DNA from: Chinchilla lanigera
Lineage: Eukaryota; Chordata; Mammalia; Rodentia; Chinchillidae
Assembly (NCBI RefSeq): GCF_000276665.1
Contig: NW_004955423.1
Coordinates: forward strand, 3,616,648-3,680,647
Direction: 5' to 3'
DNA length: 64,000 bases
Position 1 is the stretch's first letter. Each line of letters begins with the position of its first letter. The notes beneath the pieces were generated by a model that ran no database searches, was not told where the DNA came from, and saw only the letters and a program-made list of their open reading frames with translations. A program made the translations under genes and the position numbers. Shown here one piece after another: positions 34,116-45,305 of the stretch.

Positions 34116-34413
34116 CAGATGGTCCTCAATTTCTGATGGTTCAACTTGTGATTTTCAATTTCATGATGGTGAGAAAGTGATAAGCATTTAGGAAAAACTA
34201 CCTCCAATTTGAGTTTGGACCTTTTCCCAGGCTAGTGGTGCATGACACAGTGTTCTCTGGCAATGTCAGGCGGCAGCAGCGAGACACAGCTCCCAACAGG
34301 CCCATAATCACAAGGGGAAACAGTAGGTATTGTGTTGCTAAGCTATGTATTTTGAACCTAAAATATTTTCAACTTACAGTGGATTCGTCATGATGTAAGT
34401 CAAGGAGCACCTG
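34116..34413. mobile_element. Tigger-type (TcMar) non-autonomous DNA transposon
   Basis: The ends are imperfect inverted repeats: CAGATGGTCCTCAA at the left, and at the right AAGTCAAGGAGCACCTG, the complement of CAGGTGCTCCTTGACTT. Both sides carry a TA dinucleotide (34114-34115 and 34414-34415), the target duplication of Tc1/mariner elements. The interior 'gcggcagcagcgagacacag' and 'ctaaaatattttcaacttac' also fit the Tigger-derived family. It is a fossil without transposase. Confidence 0.68.
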
Positions 34414-36149
34414 TAGTTAAGAATAGACTACTTCATTTGGACACCAACTATCAAGAGTTCCTTGTTACACATGAAAAGCTCATAAAACATTTCACTGAGC
34501 AGAGGTAGGCTTACAGCACAGAGCTGTTTGTCCAGTTTATATCCACTTCTGTAGATAGTGTAAGTAGAGGAGTCTCTTAATATGAGTGATGTTACATAAA
34601 GCCAGGACTGTTAGGTCCCGTGGGGTTCCTTTGTGATAAGAGAAATTGAATCCAACATCGAATGAGTAGTGGTAGGGCTCTCAGTGCTCCAGGGAGGGAT
34701 TAGCACTGAGAAAGTTCTGGAAGGTACAGGACAAAGCTACTGATTCAAAATATTAGTTGGAGTCATACAATTTCGAAACTAAAATAAAAAAATAATCAAA
34801 CATTATTCTTTCTGCAAAAGTACAAAGCTAGGTTTGGAGTTAATTACTGCCTATTCTTGGTTTTCTAAGACTGCCTATTCTTAATTTCATAAGCACTGGC
34901 TGCAAAGGTGTACAAAAAAAACTTAAAGGAGTCTTATCTAAAAGTGTTTGCAATCTTCACATTTAGGGCCACCAGAAAAAGCAGGAGCTAATAGTAGTAT
35001 TTGATTTTCTGGTTTTCCTGGGCTAAAACCTATATGTGGAAGCACAGAACAGCTGCAAATACAAGACAGGTCTGAATGTATTTGATCTCACCTTGTTCTG
35101 TAAAGGTGCTCATAATAATCATGTGCCATGTATTATTGACCAGTAAAAACAAAACAAAACTAGCAGATATTGTAACAATGCTCTGTGGACAAGGTTGAAG
35201 ACTGGAGATTTATGTTGCCCTGTAGGAAAATTCTCACTTTTGCCTCCTTTGAAGGAAATGTCAGAGACAAAATGAGATGACCAGCCCTGGGAGGTCACCC
35301 TAACTTAATTAATGCTAGTGGATTTGTATTAGTGAACTGGGAGAACATACTTGCTATTTAATCAAGGCTGGAGAGAAGGAGAGAGAAAGGCTGAGAATAT
35401 CTTGGACTTCAAAAGCCCCTAAAGCCATGATCTCAGAGAAAAGACGGTGGGAAGATGGTGACTCAGTGTCACAGGATGAAGTTTACCTAGATAGAGTGTA
35501 GGTTTTTAACAGCAATGTCACCTATGCTAAACTTAATCTGGAGAGCAGAGAGATTCATTTGCTTCCTTTAGGGTGGCGGGGAGTGTTGCTTTCTGAAACT
35601 ACACTTTAAGGACTCAAAATAAATATATTCCGCCAGATGCTTCAAAGCCTTTCTGGGAGGGGAGGAGATTGGGGAAAGGCAAGGTAAGGGGAAATAGCCA
35701 AAAAATATCTACATCAAGGTCATATGAAAGAAATAGCTTTAACCAGTGTTTTACCCAGTGTTCCTTGCAGCTCCTCCACATCTAGTGGAATTCCTCTCAA
35801 TTTCCCCTTTTCTGAAGCTCTTCTTGGTGTTCTTATTGTTCTGGCTTTCTGCACGACGGGGTGGCACCTGAGAGACACTACCTAAAATGCTCTGGAGATG
35901 AATTTCAGATGTTGAGTCGTCCAGCAAATTTGAAACTTAGCCAAGTATTTCTCCCATTCCTACTTCTTTTTCCTTGTAATTTCCCGAGAAACTTTCCTGC
36001 CAGCAGACTTCTCAGACAGTGACAAACCGAATCCTCATTAAAACAAAGAAAGGTTAAGGGGAAAAAATAACCTATTTAAAATGAGGTAACTCACCAGTCT
36101 TTCAGCTATAAATTGACAATAGGATTTATATAAATCCATACTTGTATCT
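34414..36149. other. Unique non-coding DNA
   Basis: I see no gene, RNA or clear mobile element. Composition is ordinary for the window. Confidence 0.5.
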
Positions 36150-36860
36150 CTTTTACCTGCAGTTAGGCTAGTTAATGATGAAAAAAGTACACAGCTGATC
36201 GTGTGGCTTTAATGAGGATTCTTTTTACAGAGTTAAAAAAAATCCACCAAATTAAATTCTGCCAATTTACTCCATTGCAAATTGAGTACCACCCTGTGAG
36301 CCAAAAGTAGAAAAAAAAGGAGAAAAAGGAAAAAAAGAGAAAAAAATCATCAAGTAGCTTAAATCAGTTACAGCTAAATGTGTAAGTCAGCATGTGCTTT
36401 AGCCTTTAGTCATGAAGAATATATTAGATTTTAAAAATAAATGGCTTTCTGCTGAGTCTTCATTGCAATGGCTTTCTGACTTTTAATTAAATTTTCAGCA
36501 CTTGTGGCTGCTTCCTCACGTACCCTGGCCACAGAGCTCGCATCGCCTCCATCATTAAGTGGAGTGGAAAACCAAATTGGAGATTATTAAGCTTGTTCAT
36601 TTCTTTGTTATCAGTAGCTGGTGATACTCTCTCCTTTTTACTTGTTAAATAAGGATGGAGCTTTCTACCAGGATATTTTCCAAGAAGGAGATCAGCTCTC
36701 GTAAACAGAGCATGATTAGCCCTAATGCGGGAGCTTGTTAAATGTTCCTCATTATACATTTCTGGTCTGTTTCATCAGTGTTAAATGAACTTAATGTAAA
36801 TTAATAAAAACAGGTTTGCATTATTTGTAACAGGATTGAGAGTAAAGAAGAAAACTGTAA
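36150..36860. promoter_or_regulatory. Candidate conserved non-coding region
   Basis: A repeat-free stretch with a purine run (36308-36347), homeodomain-type cores (TTAATTAAATT near 36482) and CATTAAGTGG near 36554, which resembles an NK-class homeodomain site. The minus-strand 90-codon frame at 36487-36759 has no recognisable domain. No cross-species evidence is available, so the regulatory role is a guess. Confidence 0.2.
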
Positions 36861-37729
36861 GCAACACTAAACTCAGCAACTAACGTTGAAGTTTGCACTT
36901 TTCCTCTGCTGCCCTTTCTGTTCTATGGAACTGAATAAAGTGTTCCAAAGGCTTAATATTTAATCTTCTGGAATGGAGATTACAGTTTAGGTCTTACATT
37001 ACAGACTTTAATTGCTAATTTGGTGGTGTTCTACAGATTTTGTCTTTGCTCCTTTTGAACTTCCCAGAAATAAAGAGATTTATGAAAATCATATGTTATT
37101 GTAAGGAACAATCTTCAACAAAGGAATTTGAATTTTTATACCAACAGGGTCAAGAACAATATAACTTTAGTTATACAGCCTAGTGGTTGGTTTTAAATTC
37201 ATATTTGTTTTGATTTATAAAAATAAGTTCACTGCAGATGCTTCAAGGCAAATGTGTTATGTAAAATTCACATTGTTTTAAACAGTGACATTCTTAAAAT
37301 ACAGGGCTTCTTTTCCTAATTAAGGAAAAGCCAAACTGAAAAGACACTTAAACATGCAGAGAAGGTGGAAAAGCTAAGGGCAACTGATGTAAATGATACA
37401 ATGATTTATCTCTGAGATGTAGAATTAGATGCCCATGAGCAAGTAAGAATAATTGTGGATCCAAGTATTTAAAATTGCAAGGACCTCATTACAAAAGTAA
37501 AATATGACTAAATTATGAAATCTTTTGAATATATCACCAGAAATGGAGGCCACAGTGACTTGGGCCCTGCGGCTGTTGATGGTTTTGGTGGATCATCCGT
37601 ATGTGGTGGTTCTGATTATTTGGTTACCTTCACAAACATTTTAATGCTCATGAGGGTTGAGCTAGGGTTTAAAATCCAGCAAAATCACGATAAAAGTTAC
37701 TAAATGATGAAAAAAATGCATCATACAAA
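36861..37729. other. Unique non-coding DNA
   Basis: No gene or mobile element recognised. The short plus-strand frame at 37515-37703 has no domain signature. Confidence 0.5.
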
Positions 37730-37909
37730 CTGGGGTGGTGGCCCATGCCTGTAATCCTCAAATTAGGGAGTTTGAGGCATGAGGATTGCAAGTTTGAGTT
37801 CTACCTGGGAAACTTGGTGATCCCACATGAAAAATAAATAAGGGCTAGGGTATAGCTCAGAAGTAGAGCACCTATGAGTTGAAACCTCAGTACTGAAAGA
37901 AAAAAAAAA
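37730..37909 (+). mobile_element. B1-ID composite SINE (B1-dID-like)
   Basis: The left part is a B1 monomer ('ctggggtggtggcccatgcc', 'tgtaatcctcaaattaggga'). After an A-rich linker it is followed directly by an ID-type unit ('gggctagggtatagctcaga', 'agtagagcacctatgagttg') and an A tail. The fused layout matches the B1-dID family described in non-murid rodents, and supports the rodent assignment. Confidence 0.78.
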
Positions 37910-39289
37910 TCATATAACTGTGGATGTAGTCTCATTTTAAATAGTTCTCTGGATCATTTCATAGAGAAGTTCATAGTTTTTCAGACTAATAGTGCATGTT
38001 AAATATTTGTTTAACATTAGTGGTGATCCTTATAGCAAATCTTGATTTTAACTAGAATTCTTAGAGAATGTCAAGTCCATAGTCCAGAAGAGTGAAAATG
38101 TGGAATGTATTCCACAAATATCAAGGATGACAGATATAACTGATTGTTCATAGCGCTGTTGGTGCTCAACTTGGATTGGCCTCCCAATCCTTCTCAACCC
38201 ACTAATCTAGGCAGTTGTCACCAGCAGGTTACAGTTGTCATGTGAGTCAAAACATTTTTTGCCGTCCGTATTGTAGTTAGTTGAAATTTTGATTTTTTAA
38301 GATTCAGTTAGAAAACCTTTCCACTTCTCAACTTTTGTGTTGGAAATTTTCAGGCCCCATTCCAGAGTATGGTGAACACATTTTAATTGTCATATCATAA
38401 TTCATTTACATTTTCATTTCCTGAAGATCTTGTGATTCAGTGTCATCGCTGTATAAACAAATTTTATTTTCATAATGAATTATATATTTAGAAAGTAGAC
38501 TGACTAGAATGAAACTACCGAATTCAGGATATGTACTGGAACATATGTCCCTTCCTTCCTCCCTCCTTCCTTTCCTTCTTCTTTTCTTTCAAATACATCC
38601 TTGATTCCTTGGGATTTTATTTTAGAAAGGAAGAAATAATGTATGATTTACAAAGCATGTCTTAAAGATCTTCTAAAATGTCCAGGCAATGCCAAAATAT
38701 TATCCATCTGCTTTGCCATAGGACCATCCATGTTGAACCTCAGCCGTTCTGCTTTGTTGCTCTGTTTGTCTTCCACCTTTGTTCAGCTCAGCTTTGGTCA
38801 TGCCCTCTGCTATTTTCATGCTGGTGTCCTTGCTCCCGGCTAGTTCCCGTCCTGGGTGCTTTCATCGCATGTAGCTGTCCCTTCCCTCGACTCTCCCAGG
38901 AAAGCATTAAAATGAGAGGTTGGTTAATTGACAGCTTTACTTCACAATGCTGTGATTAACAGAGTTTACTAACTGTATTAACTGATAAGTGAGGACTCAT
39001 CCTTGCTGGTATGCAATAAGGACCACCAGTAATTCTGCGTGTGAATGTAAAGATCACAGCGAGAAGTTAGTATTTCAGAAAAACTTGAGAGGGTCCAACA
39101 GTTACCTTAGTATAAAGAAAAGTTTAAGGACTCAATATGTGGCCAAATTGGAATAAATATTTTAAACAATAAGTGGCTGTAGATTATCACACAAATTAAA
39201 TGATACACTAAAGAGTGACAAGAAAATATCCTTTAAATATAGGGGGGAAAGGAATGAATCATATATGTCTGTGAACTAATAAGTGGTAA
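37910..39289. other. Unique non-coding DNA with a short CCTT tract
   Basis: A CCTT-rich tract lies at about 38551-38590. The frames at 38643-38959 have no domain. No gene or RNA is recognised. Confidence 0.5.
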
Positions 39290-39515
39290 TGATAGAAAGT
39301 ATTAGTCTTACTATGTGCTAGAGACTGTTCCAAGACCTTTCCACGCATTCACCCATTTCATACAACAACTCTGTGAGGCAGCTACTGTGATTTGCTTTAT
39401 TTTAGGAATAAAGACACCAAGTTGTAAAGGCAGCAAGTGACTTGCTCACGGTCAAACAGCTGTAAGCAGCAGAACTCGGAATTGAACCCAGGGAGACTGA
39501 CTCGAGAGCTCAGTT
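39290..39515 (-). mobile_element. MIR SINE, antisense, long
   Basis: 'ttactatgtgctagagactg', 'tcatacaacaactctgtgag', 'aagtgacttgctcacggtca' and 'aattgaacccagggagactg' are in the order of a near-complete MIR read in antisense, tail to head. Confidence 0.65.
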
Positions 39516-40444
39516 TTGGGTTGGTTGCAGTTTTCAAAGCCGAATGTTGTGTTTTTCTTTCAACATTCTTTAAGCTAATCTAAGAAAGAAGTTGTATAGG
39601 CACAGTCACTGCCCAGGTAATGCTAGAGAGTGAAAACAGAGGCTTCTGGAGACTGACGGAATTTGAGAATCTTACCCAAATGGTATTCATTTTTATCAGC
39701 GTAAAAACATTGGCCTTTAGGAAATCAGAATAAAACAGGAGTCAGAAAAAGATCACCACATTGCAGACTTTTAGATGAAACTAGATCTGTGAGGATTACT
39801 TACTGTTTTCAACTTCTCTTATTTCCTTTGTGATTGAGTGTTGAGGGGAGAAGGGAAGTTATTAGTTAATTAGTACTGGATGGCTTGAAGATTTTCTCAG
39901 ACACTAAAGGAGGTGAGTGACCAAAGGTTCGTGTTTGTATAAAAAAGGCAGAGGTTGCACAAAATGAGGTGCAGAGCTGTGTTAAAAACCCACTGCCTAC
40001 TTGGACGGTGGTTGTGGAGAAAGTTAAGCAAATGAAAGAAGAAGGCGCATGCTGGCGTCCTAAAGCTGCCTTGTGGTAAGGATAGTGGAGAGACAGGACA
40101 GAGAGGGTAGGGCTTTGAGTGGTTTTCAAAGAGAACTTTGAGTGCTTTTTGTTCATGTTTGCCAATTTCACAGATATTTTCCATCACAAAATTAAAAGCC
40201 AAAAGGAAACCTGTGTCCATCTAAAAATAATGGCGTATGTTTTCTTTATAAGATTGTCAGAGAAGAGTTTTCTCAGAAGCAGTGTGGCTTGTGTGTCACT
40301 CTAATAGGGCCGAAGGCCCTGAACACAACCATTTGCCTGCCCCATCCTACCCTTTCATTTGCCCCTGCAGAGCACTGAATGAATTGACTGGCAAAATAAG
40401 GAAGTTGCACAATACAATCAAATGATATCATCAGCTTAATAACA
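39516..40444. other. Non-coding DNA
   Basis: Minus-strand frames of about 100 codons at 39866-40220 overlap each other in two frames and show no domain, so they are treated as chance. There may be an old L2-like stretch here, unresolved. Confidence 0.4.
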
Positions 40445-40680
40445 GCTGCAACTTATTAAATACTCAGTCCTTGAGAGGTGTTCCACATATACTATATAAA
40501 AAAAAATTCTCATGGCAACTCTGAAAGCCAGATACTATCCCTATTAGTTGGATGAAAAATGTGAGGCTCAGAAAAGTTAATGGCTAAGGTCACCCAACCA
40601 GTAGGAAGAGGTGGAACTGGGGTTCAAGAAATGTCTGCTGGATTTTGAAGCCAGTGCTATTAACACTGCACCATCCTGCT
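40445..40680 (-). mobile_element. MIR SINE, antisense
   Basis: 'aaatactcagtccttgagag', 'tctcatggcaactctgaaag', 'tgtgaggctcagaaaagtta' and 'ggtggaactggggttcaaga' follow the antisense MIR order, including the box-B-derived GGTTCAA at the head end. Confidence 0.6.
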
Positions 40681-41059
40681 TCCCTATATTACCTGCATTA
40701 AAATGTCCTGTATTACCTAATTTGTGCCTGAAACAAAAGGACAGCCACTACCGTATTATAAAGTTAAATTTGCCAAGGCTCTGTCAGCCCCATCCAGCTA
40801 AGTCTGACAACTGAGAAGGAATGTTTTGGAGTGAAGCTTTGAAAACAGGCTTCCCCGGCTAGGCAGGTGGGTGGCTGGATGGGATTAAGGCACAGGGACT
40901 CTTTGCTGAGCAAGGTGCTCCTTCCTGTCAGAACACATTTCCGTACAGCCCTGCAGTCTGCAAGCTGGTGGCACCTCCTCCTGCTTCTGCCTCCTAGTGG
41001 GCTGTCTGAGGGAGGCTATACATATGTATTAAGTTATTAAGCGGTGGTATGGGTTCTCA

Positions 41060-41340
41060 CAAGTTCAAACACAAAGCATGCTGTGTCTCTGCTCGAGCAT
41101 CTCCAGGAGGGCCTGGATTAATAGAAATGCAAATGGAGCATCTGCACAAGGCCATATGATTAGAGCCTCCCCCTCACACCTCAAAGTCAAGAGCAGAAAA
41201 ACACTGCATGTGAAATACAACAAGAAATGGTGATATAATATGCAAAGTCTGTTACCCATTTCAACAGCAGTCAGCAAAACATTTCTACTCAGAACAATTC
41301 TGCCCCAACTTTATTATGTAAGCTAATGTTTTTCATTAGG
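41060..41340. promoter_or_regulatory. Candidate conserved enhancer-like segment
   Basis: Repeat-free. Within about 40 bp it packs a bicoid-class GGATTA (41115), a perfect octamer ATGCAAAT (41127-41134) and a CATCTG E-box (41140), then an AATATGCAAAG near 41238. Such clusters are typical of developmental enhancers, but conservation and activity are untested. The 70-codon minus-strand frame at 41065-41277 is not a recognised protein. Confidence 0.28.
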
Positions 41341-42329
41341 GATAAAATTGCTGTTGGTATGTTAGAGTCCCAACTGACTGCTTTATTGCTGAAGACTCTG
41401 TGTACCACGTTGAGCCCACTCTAGAAATGTGCTGTTAGGGGAAGTGGGGCTTTCATTTTTTTACCTCTGCTCTTTCTCTCCCCGGGGTAGACATCCAGGG
41501 GTTGAAAAAGCCCGCAGAGGCTGACTGTCCAGCCCCAAGCTGCCCTGAGCCATAGGCGGTGCCAGGCTGGTTTGGGTTACTGAACAGGTCACAGGTTTTG
41601 CCTCTGTTTAAGGCAGGTAGCTCCACTCTCTTTTTGTGGCTGCTTCCGTAATTCTGACACCGGCAGCGATCACTTACAGCTTCTCAGGACAAGGAGCAAA
41701 TCCCAGCACCCTGCCACAGTAGCGCTCCATTTACGTTTTGGGGATTATTGGATACATGATGGAATAAGTGAAAAGAAAAGTCTGTTTGCTTTCCAGCACA
41801 TGCTGTGGGCGTGGGGGCGTCGGAGCGAGGGAGCAGGTTTGACGTAGGGTGGCTATCTTCACTGAAGAAGAAACAGTAGCTCACTCCCAAGTGTCCTTTC
41901 TCTGTCTTTTTCCCTCCATTAGTGCTCTCCTTCCCTGAATCCACCCTTCTATACTTTAGCTGGTTGTTTTGGCACATATATGCCTAGGTGACCCTGGAAA
42001 ATAATGTTTTTCAGTCACGACCCTGTGTGGTCACATAGCTGAGTGAGAGAACCACTGCTCCTTCTCATCTTAGACAAAGAGAAGGCACCCATGTGGCTGA
42101 GCACCAGTCACGTCTAGGGATAAATTCTCAGGTGACCCGGATGCCTAGATAGTTGGTATTTTCTATACATTCAGGCAGCTTTGTGACTGAGTGATCCCTC
42201 AGCTGCTGGAGATGTTACTTTAGCTGGAGATATTATAGAGCCATTAAATTGGGTGGTTATGTGGATATTTAGCTGTATTTACAAAATGTTATTCATTAGA
42301 GAACAGGTTGATGCAGCAGATCATTTTGC
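41341..42329. other. Unique non-coding DNA
   Basis: Somewhat higher GC near 41480-41900 but no gene signal. The minus-strand frame at 41684-41977 has no domain. Confidence 0.45.
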
Positions 42330-42940
42330 CTGGTTCATGTAAAGCTTCCCATGTTTTGCCCCTTTTCTCCCAGCTTACTGTCACTATCAATCAGCTCTTC
42401 CCTATTTCTCACTGGAGTGACAGCTGTCCATGTTCTTTCTCACCATTCATTACACACAGGCACACTCCTTCCAGATCACTCTGAAGTCCAGCTTTAATTC
42501 ACTACTCAGTGACATTCTTTCAATGATTTTCCACTGCCTAATAATAAACGTGAATGTTTTATTCTGAAATTTAAAGCTGTCAGAGATCTGGCCTCCATTT
42601 TCAACTTTCAACATTTTAAATTGCCTACACCTAATTCACACCACGGCATCTGTAGTTCCCCCTCTCTCTAAGCCCCTAAACACTGTTTACTTCAGTTAAC
42701 AGGACGCTCCTCCCCTAATCCATCCCTAGCTTGGAACTTGTCGTTCAGGAGTATCTCCCCAGTCCCTCCTGTTGGAAGACTGCTCAAACTCATCCTGATA
42801 ACTCCTTTGTGTGCCTGCCTGGAGAACTTGGTCCTTCTTTTGGCCAACATTCCTCTTGTCCTTGTATTCCAGGTAATGCTCATCACTGTGGCTAGGCATG
42901 CAGTGGAACAAGTTTCATTTATGGAATAAATGAAAGAATG
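42330..42940 (+). mobile_element. L2 LINE 3' portion, sense
   Basis: Ordered phrases such as 'gttctttctcaccattcatt', 'cagagatctggcctccattt' and 'ctcaaactcatcctgataac', followed near the end by 'gcagtggaacaagtttcatt', are typical of ancient L2 3' ends. Boundaries are approximate and the frames on both strands are not genes. Confidence 0.52.
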
Positions 42941-43004
42941 TCAAATGTGTTCATCTCTGTCTGATCTCTCTTTAGTGCTTGTGTGTGTTGCACTGGAAGG
43001 AGAC

Positions 43005-43100
43005 TGGGGTTTGGGGTGAGAGACCTGCGCTGGAGTCTCTGCTTGGCCATTTACTCACTGTAGGACTTCAGGCAAGCTTCCTACCTTCTCTGCACCTCTA
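43005..43100 (+). mobile_element. MIR SINE
   Basis: 'gagagacctgcgctggagtc', 'tctgcttggccatttactca' and 'ctgtaggacttcaggcaagc' follow the MIR sense order from box B into the core. Confidence 0.55.
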
Positions 43101-43830
43101 TCTCTATCTCAAGGCTTGTTGAATGCATCAAGTTTTACTGTGGACTTTCTTTGTTCACATACCTATTCTTTAGTCCCTGGTAATGTTATAAAGCAAAGTA
43201 TCGCTCATCTTACAGATAGAGAGCACTCTCTTTGCATATAAATCATGGCATGAACTGACATCATATATAGCGCAGACCTAGTAACATTTCACTGGAAAAA
43301 TAATGAGTCAGGTGAGTATTTTATGCTCACAGTAGCATCTACCCCCATGACAACTAACCGTGAGCAATGGGAACTGCATGCTGACTTTTAAAGACCATAC
43401 ATTTTAATAGTTTAACTAATTTGAGGACCAAGTAATAGAAATGACACAATGCTGCTAATCCAAGTGTCTACGATGAGGAATTTCTTGGGAAAAGAAAGAA
43501 AAGGAAGAAGAAGTTTCTACAGTGATTTCTTGCATCTGCAATCCTAAATCTAATTTAGTATTAGTGTTCCTGACAGGAAAAGAAATTTCAGGGCAGTTAC
43601 TCACACTTTTGAAGGTTTTATTTGGTTTAACCTCAGAAATAACTGCAGTGATGGAGCTGAGTGCTTTCAGATGTGGGTTTTCTCTCTGAAATAATGGACT
43701 CCTGAGTTTCTTCTCTTCCTAAAATTAGGTCTGAGATGCTATAGGGGCTTCCTGAACAGTAGCTTTAACTACCTTGTGATGTTAAAACATAAAAAATATC
43801 CCCTGCTCACTTAGTAGGGTATTTTTTGAG

Positions 43831-43964
43831 AACATATAAGAAACTGGGAAGCCTCAGCGACCATGCGATAGATTTTGATGTGACAGAGGGTGCAGCTCAT
43901 TGCAGCGGCAAGTTCCGATCGCCAGGCACATCTGCGAGCCAGGACTGCACTTTGCGCGGTGAGT
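43831..43964 (+). promoter_or_regulatory. Candidate TATA promoter and non-coding first exon
   Basis: A TATA-like ACATATAAGA (43830s) is followed about 30 bp later by a locally CpG-richer stretch (about eight CpG between 43855 and 43960, against a depleted background). It ends at a strong splice donor, CGCG|GTGAGT, with GT at 43959-43960. The first ATG (43863) meets a stop after one codon, so any transcript would be non-coding or translated from elsewhere. Nothing here proves transcription. Chance is the main alternative. Confidence 0.22.
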
Positions 43965-45060
43965 TATGGTGAGAGTCCCACCCATGTCTCAGACTCTCTC
44001 CAGGATTCATTCCATGTTATTTACAGCATTCTCTCCCTTTTCTGTGGCATGCGTCCTTTTCTTTAGAAACTTCCCTCTGATCTCCTGTCAAACTACAGTG
44101 GTGTGTATAAAACAGGAAACGCATACTCATTTTTCTGTTCGAGGTGAGATAAATAACTGAACAAGAGACAGTCAACCTTATAGCAAACGCTATAGGGACA
44201 ATGTTGCATTGTGACCAGCACTGGCAAAAGGAGGCAGTCTAGTTAGCACAGGGCTAACTTGCTTTAGTTGTCTATTTTTAGATTTTTTCCCTTCTTGCCT
44301 GCTATATTTCTGTGTGAATTCTCTGCAAAATCATTAGTTTTCACATAATTCTTTACAATTTACAAAGCACTTCCCACAGAATTTTAATGTTTTACAGAGC
44401 AGTCCAGTTACCCTTGAAATTGTTGTTTATATTTTTCTGGTGATGAAACCAAAACTAGAGTTTAATCACTACAAGTTAAGTAGGAAACAGTGAGGACACT
44501 TGGTAATATTTGTAGTCACACCACCAGTGGTTCACAGAAGCATCAGGATATGGAAACCCATTCTCAGACAGTTGAGAACGTTGGCACTAGACAGGGTAGG
44601 TTCCAAAAGCTGGAATGAACCTGACCTAAAGGTTCTAGAACACAGAATCTAGGGAGATTAGAGCCAGGGTTGAGAATCACCTAAAATCTAGGGAGGAAAT
44701 TTAATACAGGTGCCATTCTGAGGGAGCCAGATAAAGACGTAGATCTAAGAAGGAGGTGATGGAATGCACCTGTGTCCTTTCCATAGGATTTATGCATTTA
44801 GATTAAGTGGGGGAGATGGAGCTCTGTGGGAATCTCTGAATGATTAAAAATACTTGCAGGTGTGTTATGTTGACTATTGTAGCTTTGCCTATGGGCCAGG
44901 AAGGGCTGGTTCAGATGTCATATTTTGAATTTAGGACCACTGAACTAAATCTTAGGAATGACAAGATCCATAAAATGAAGAAAATAAAATGAAGCATTTG
45001 AAACATGTTGTGGGTTAAAAAGAGAAATACTAATACCACTACAAATTGCCAGGCCATTAC
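43965..45060. other. Unique non-coding DNA
   Basis: No gene, RNA or clear mobile element recognised. Confidence 0.5.
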
Positions 45061-45090
45061 TTTTTTTCTTCCTTCTGTCTTTCCTTCCTT

Positions 45091-45153
<63 letters not shown>

Positions 45154-45305
45154 TCTTTCTCTCTCTTTCTTTCTTTCTTCCTTTCTTTCTTTCTTTTTCT
45201 TTCTTTCTTTTTCTTTCTTTCCTTCTTTCTTTCTCTTCCTTCCTTCCTTCCTTTCTTCCTTCCTTCCTTCTTCTCTTCCTTTCACTTTATCTCTCTCTGT
45301 CCACC
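45061..45305. repeat. CT-rich polypyrimidine tract with (TC)n core
   Basis: About 245 bases almost purely of C and T on the plus strand: a (TC)n core (about 45095-45147) flanked by TTTC/TTCC-type tetramers. It is a long polypurine-polypyrimidine mirror-like tract, able in principle to form H-DNA and to recruit GAGA-binding proteins. It creates long Ser/Leu/Phe and Arg/Glu/Lys false frames on both strands (44911-45508). Confidence 0.95.
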
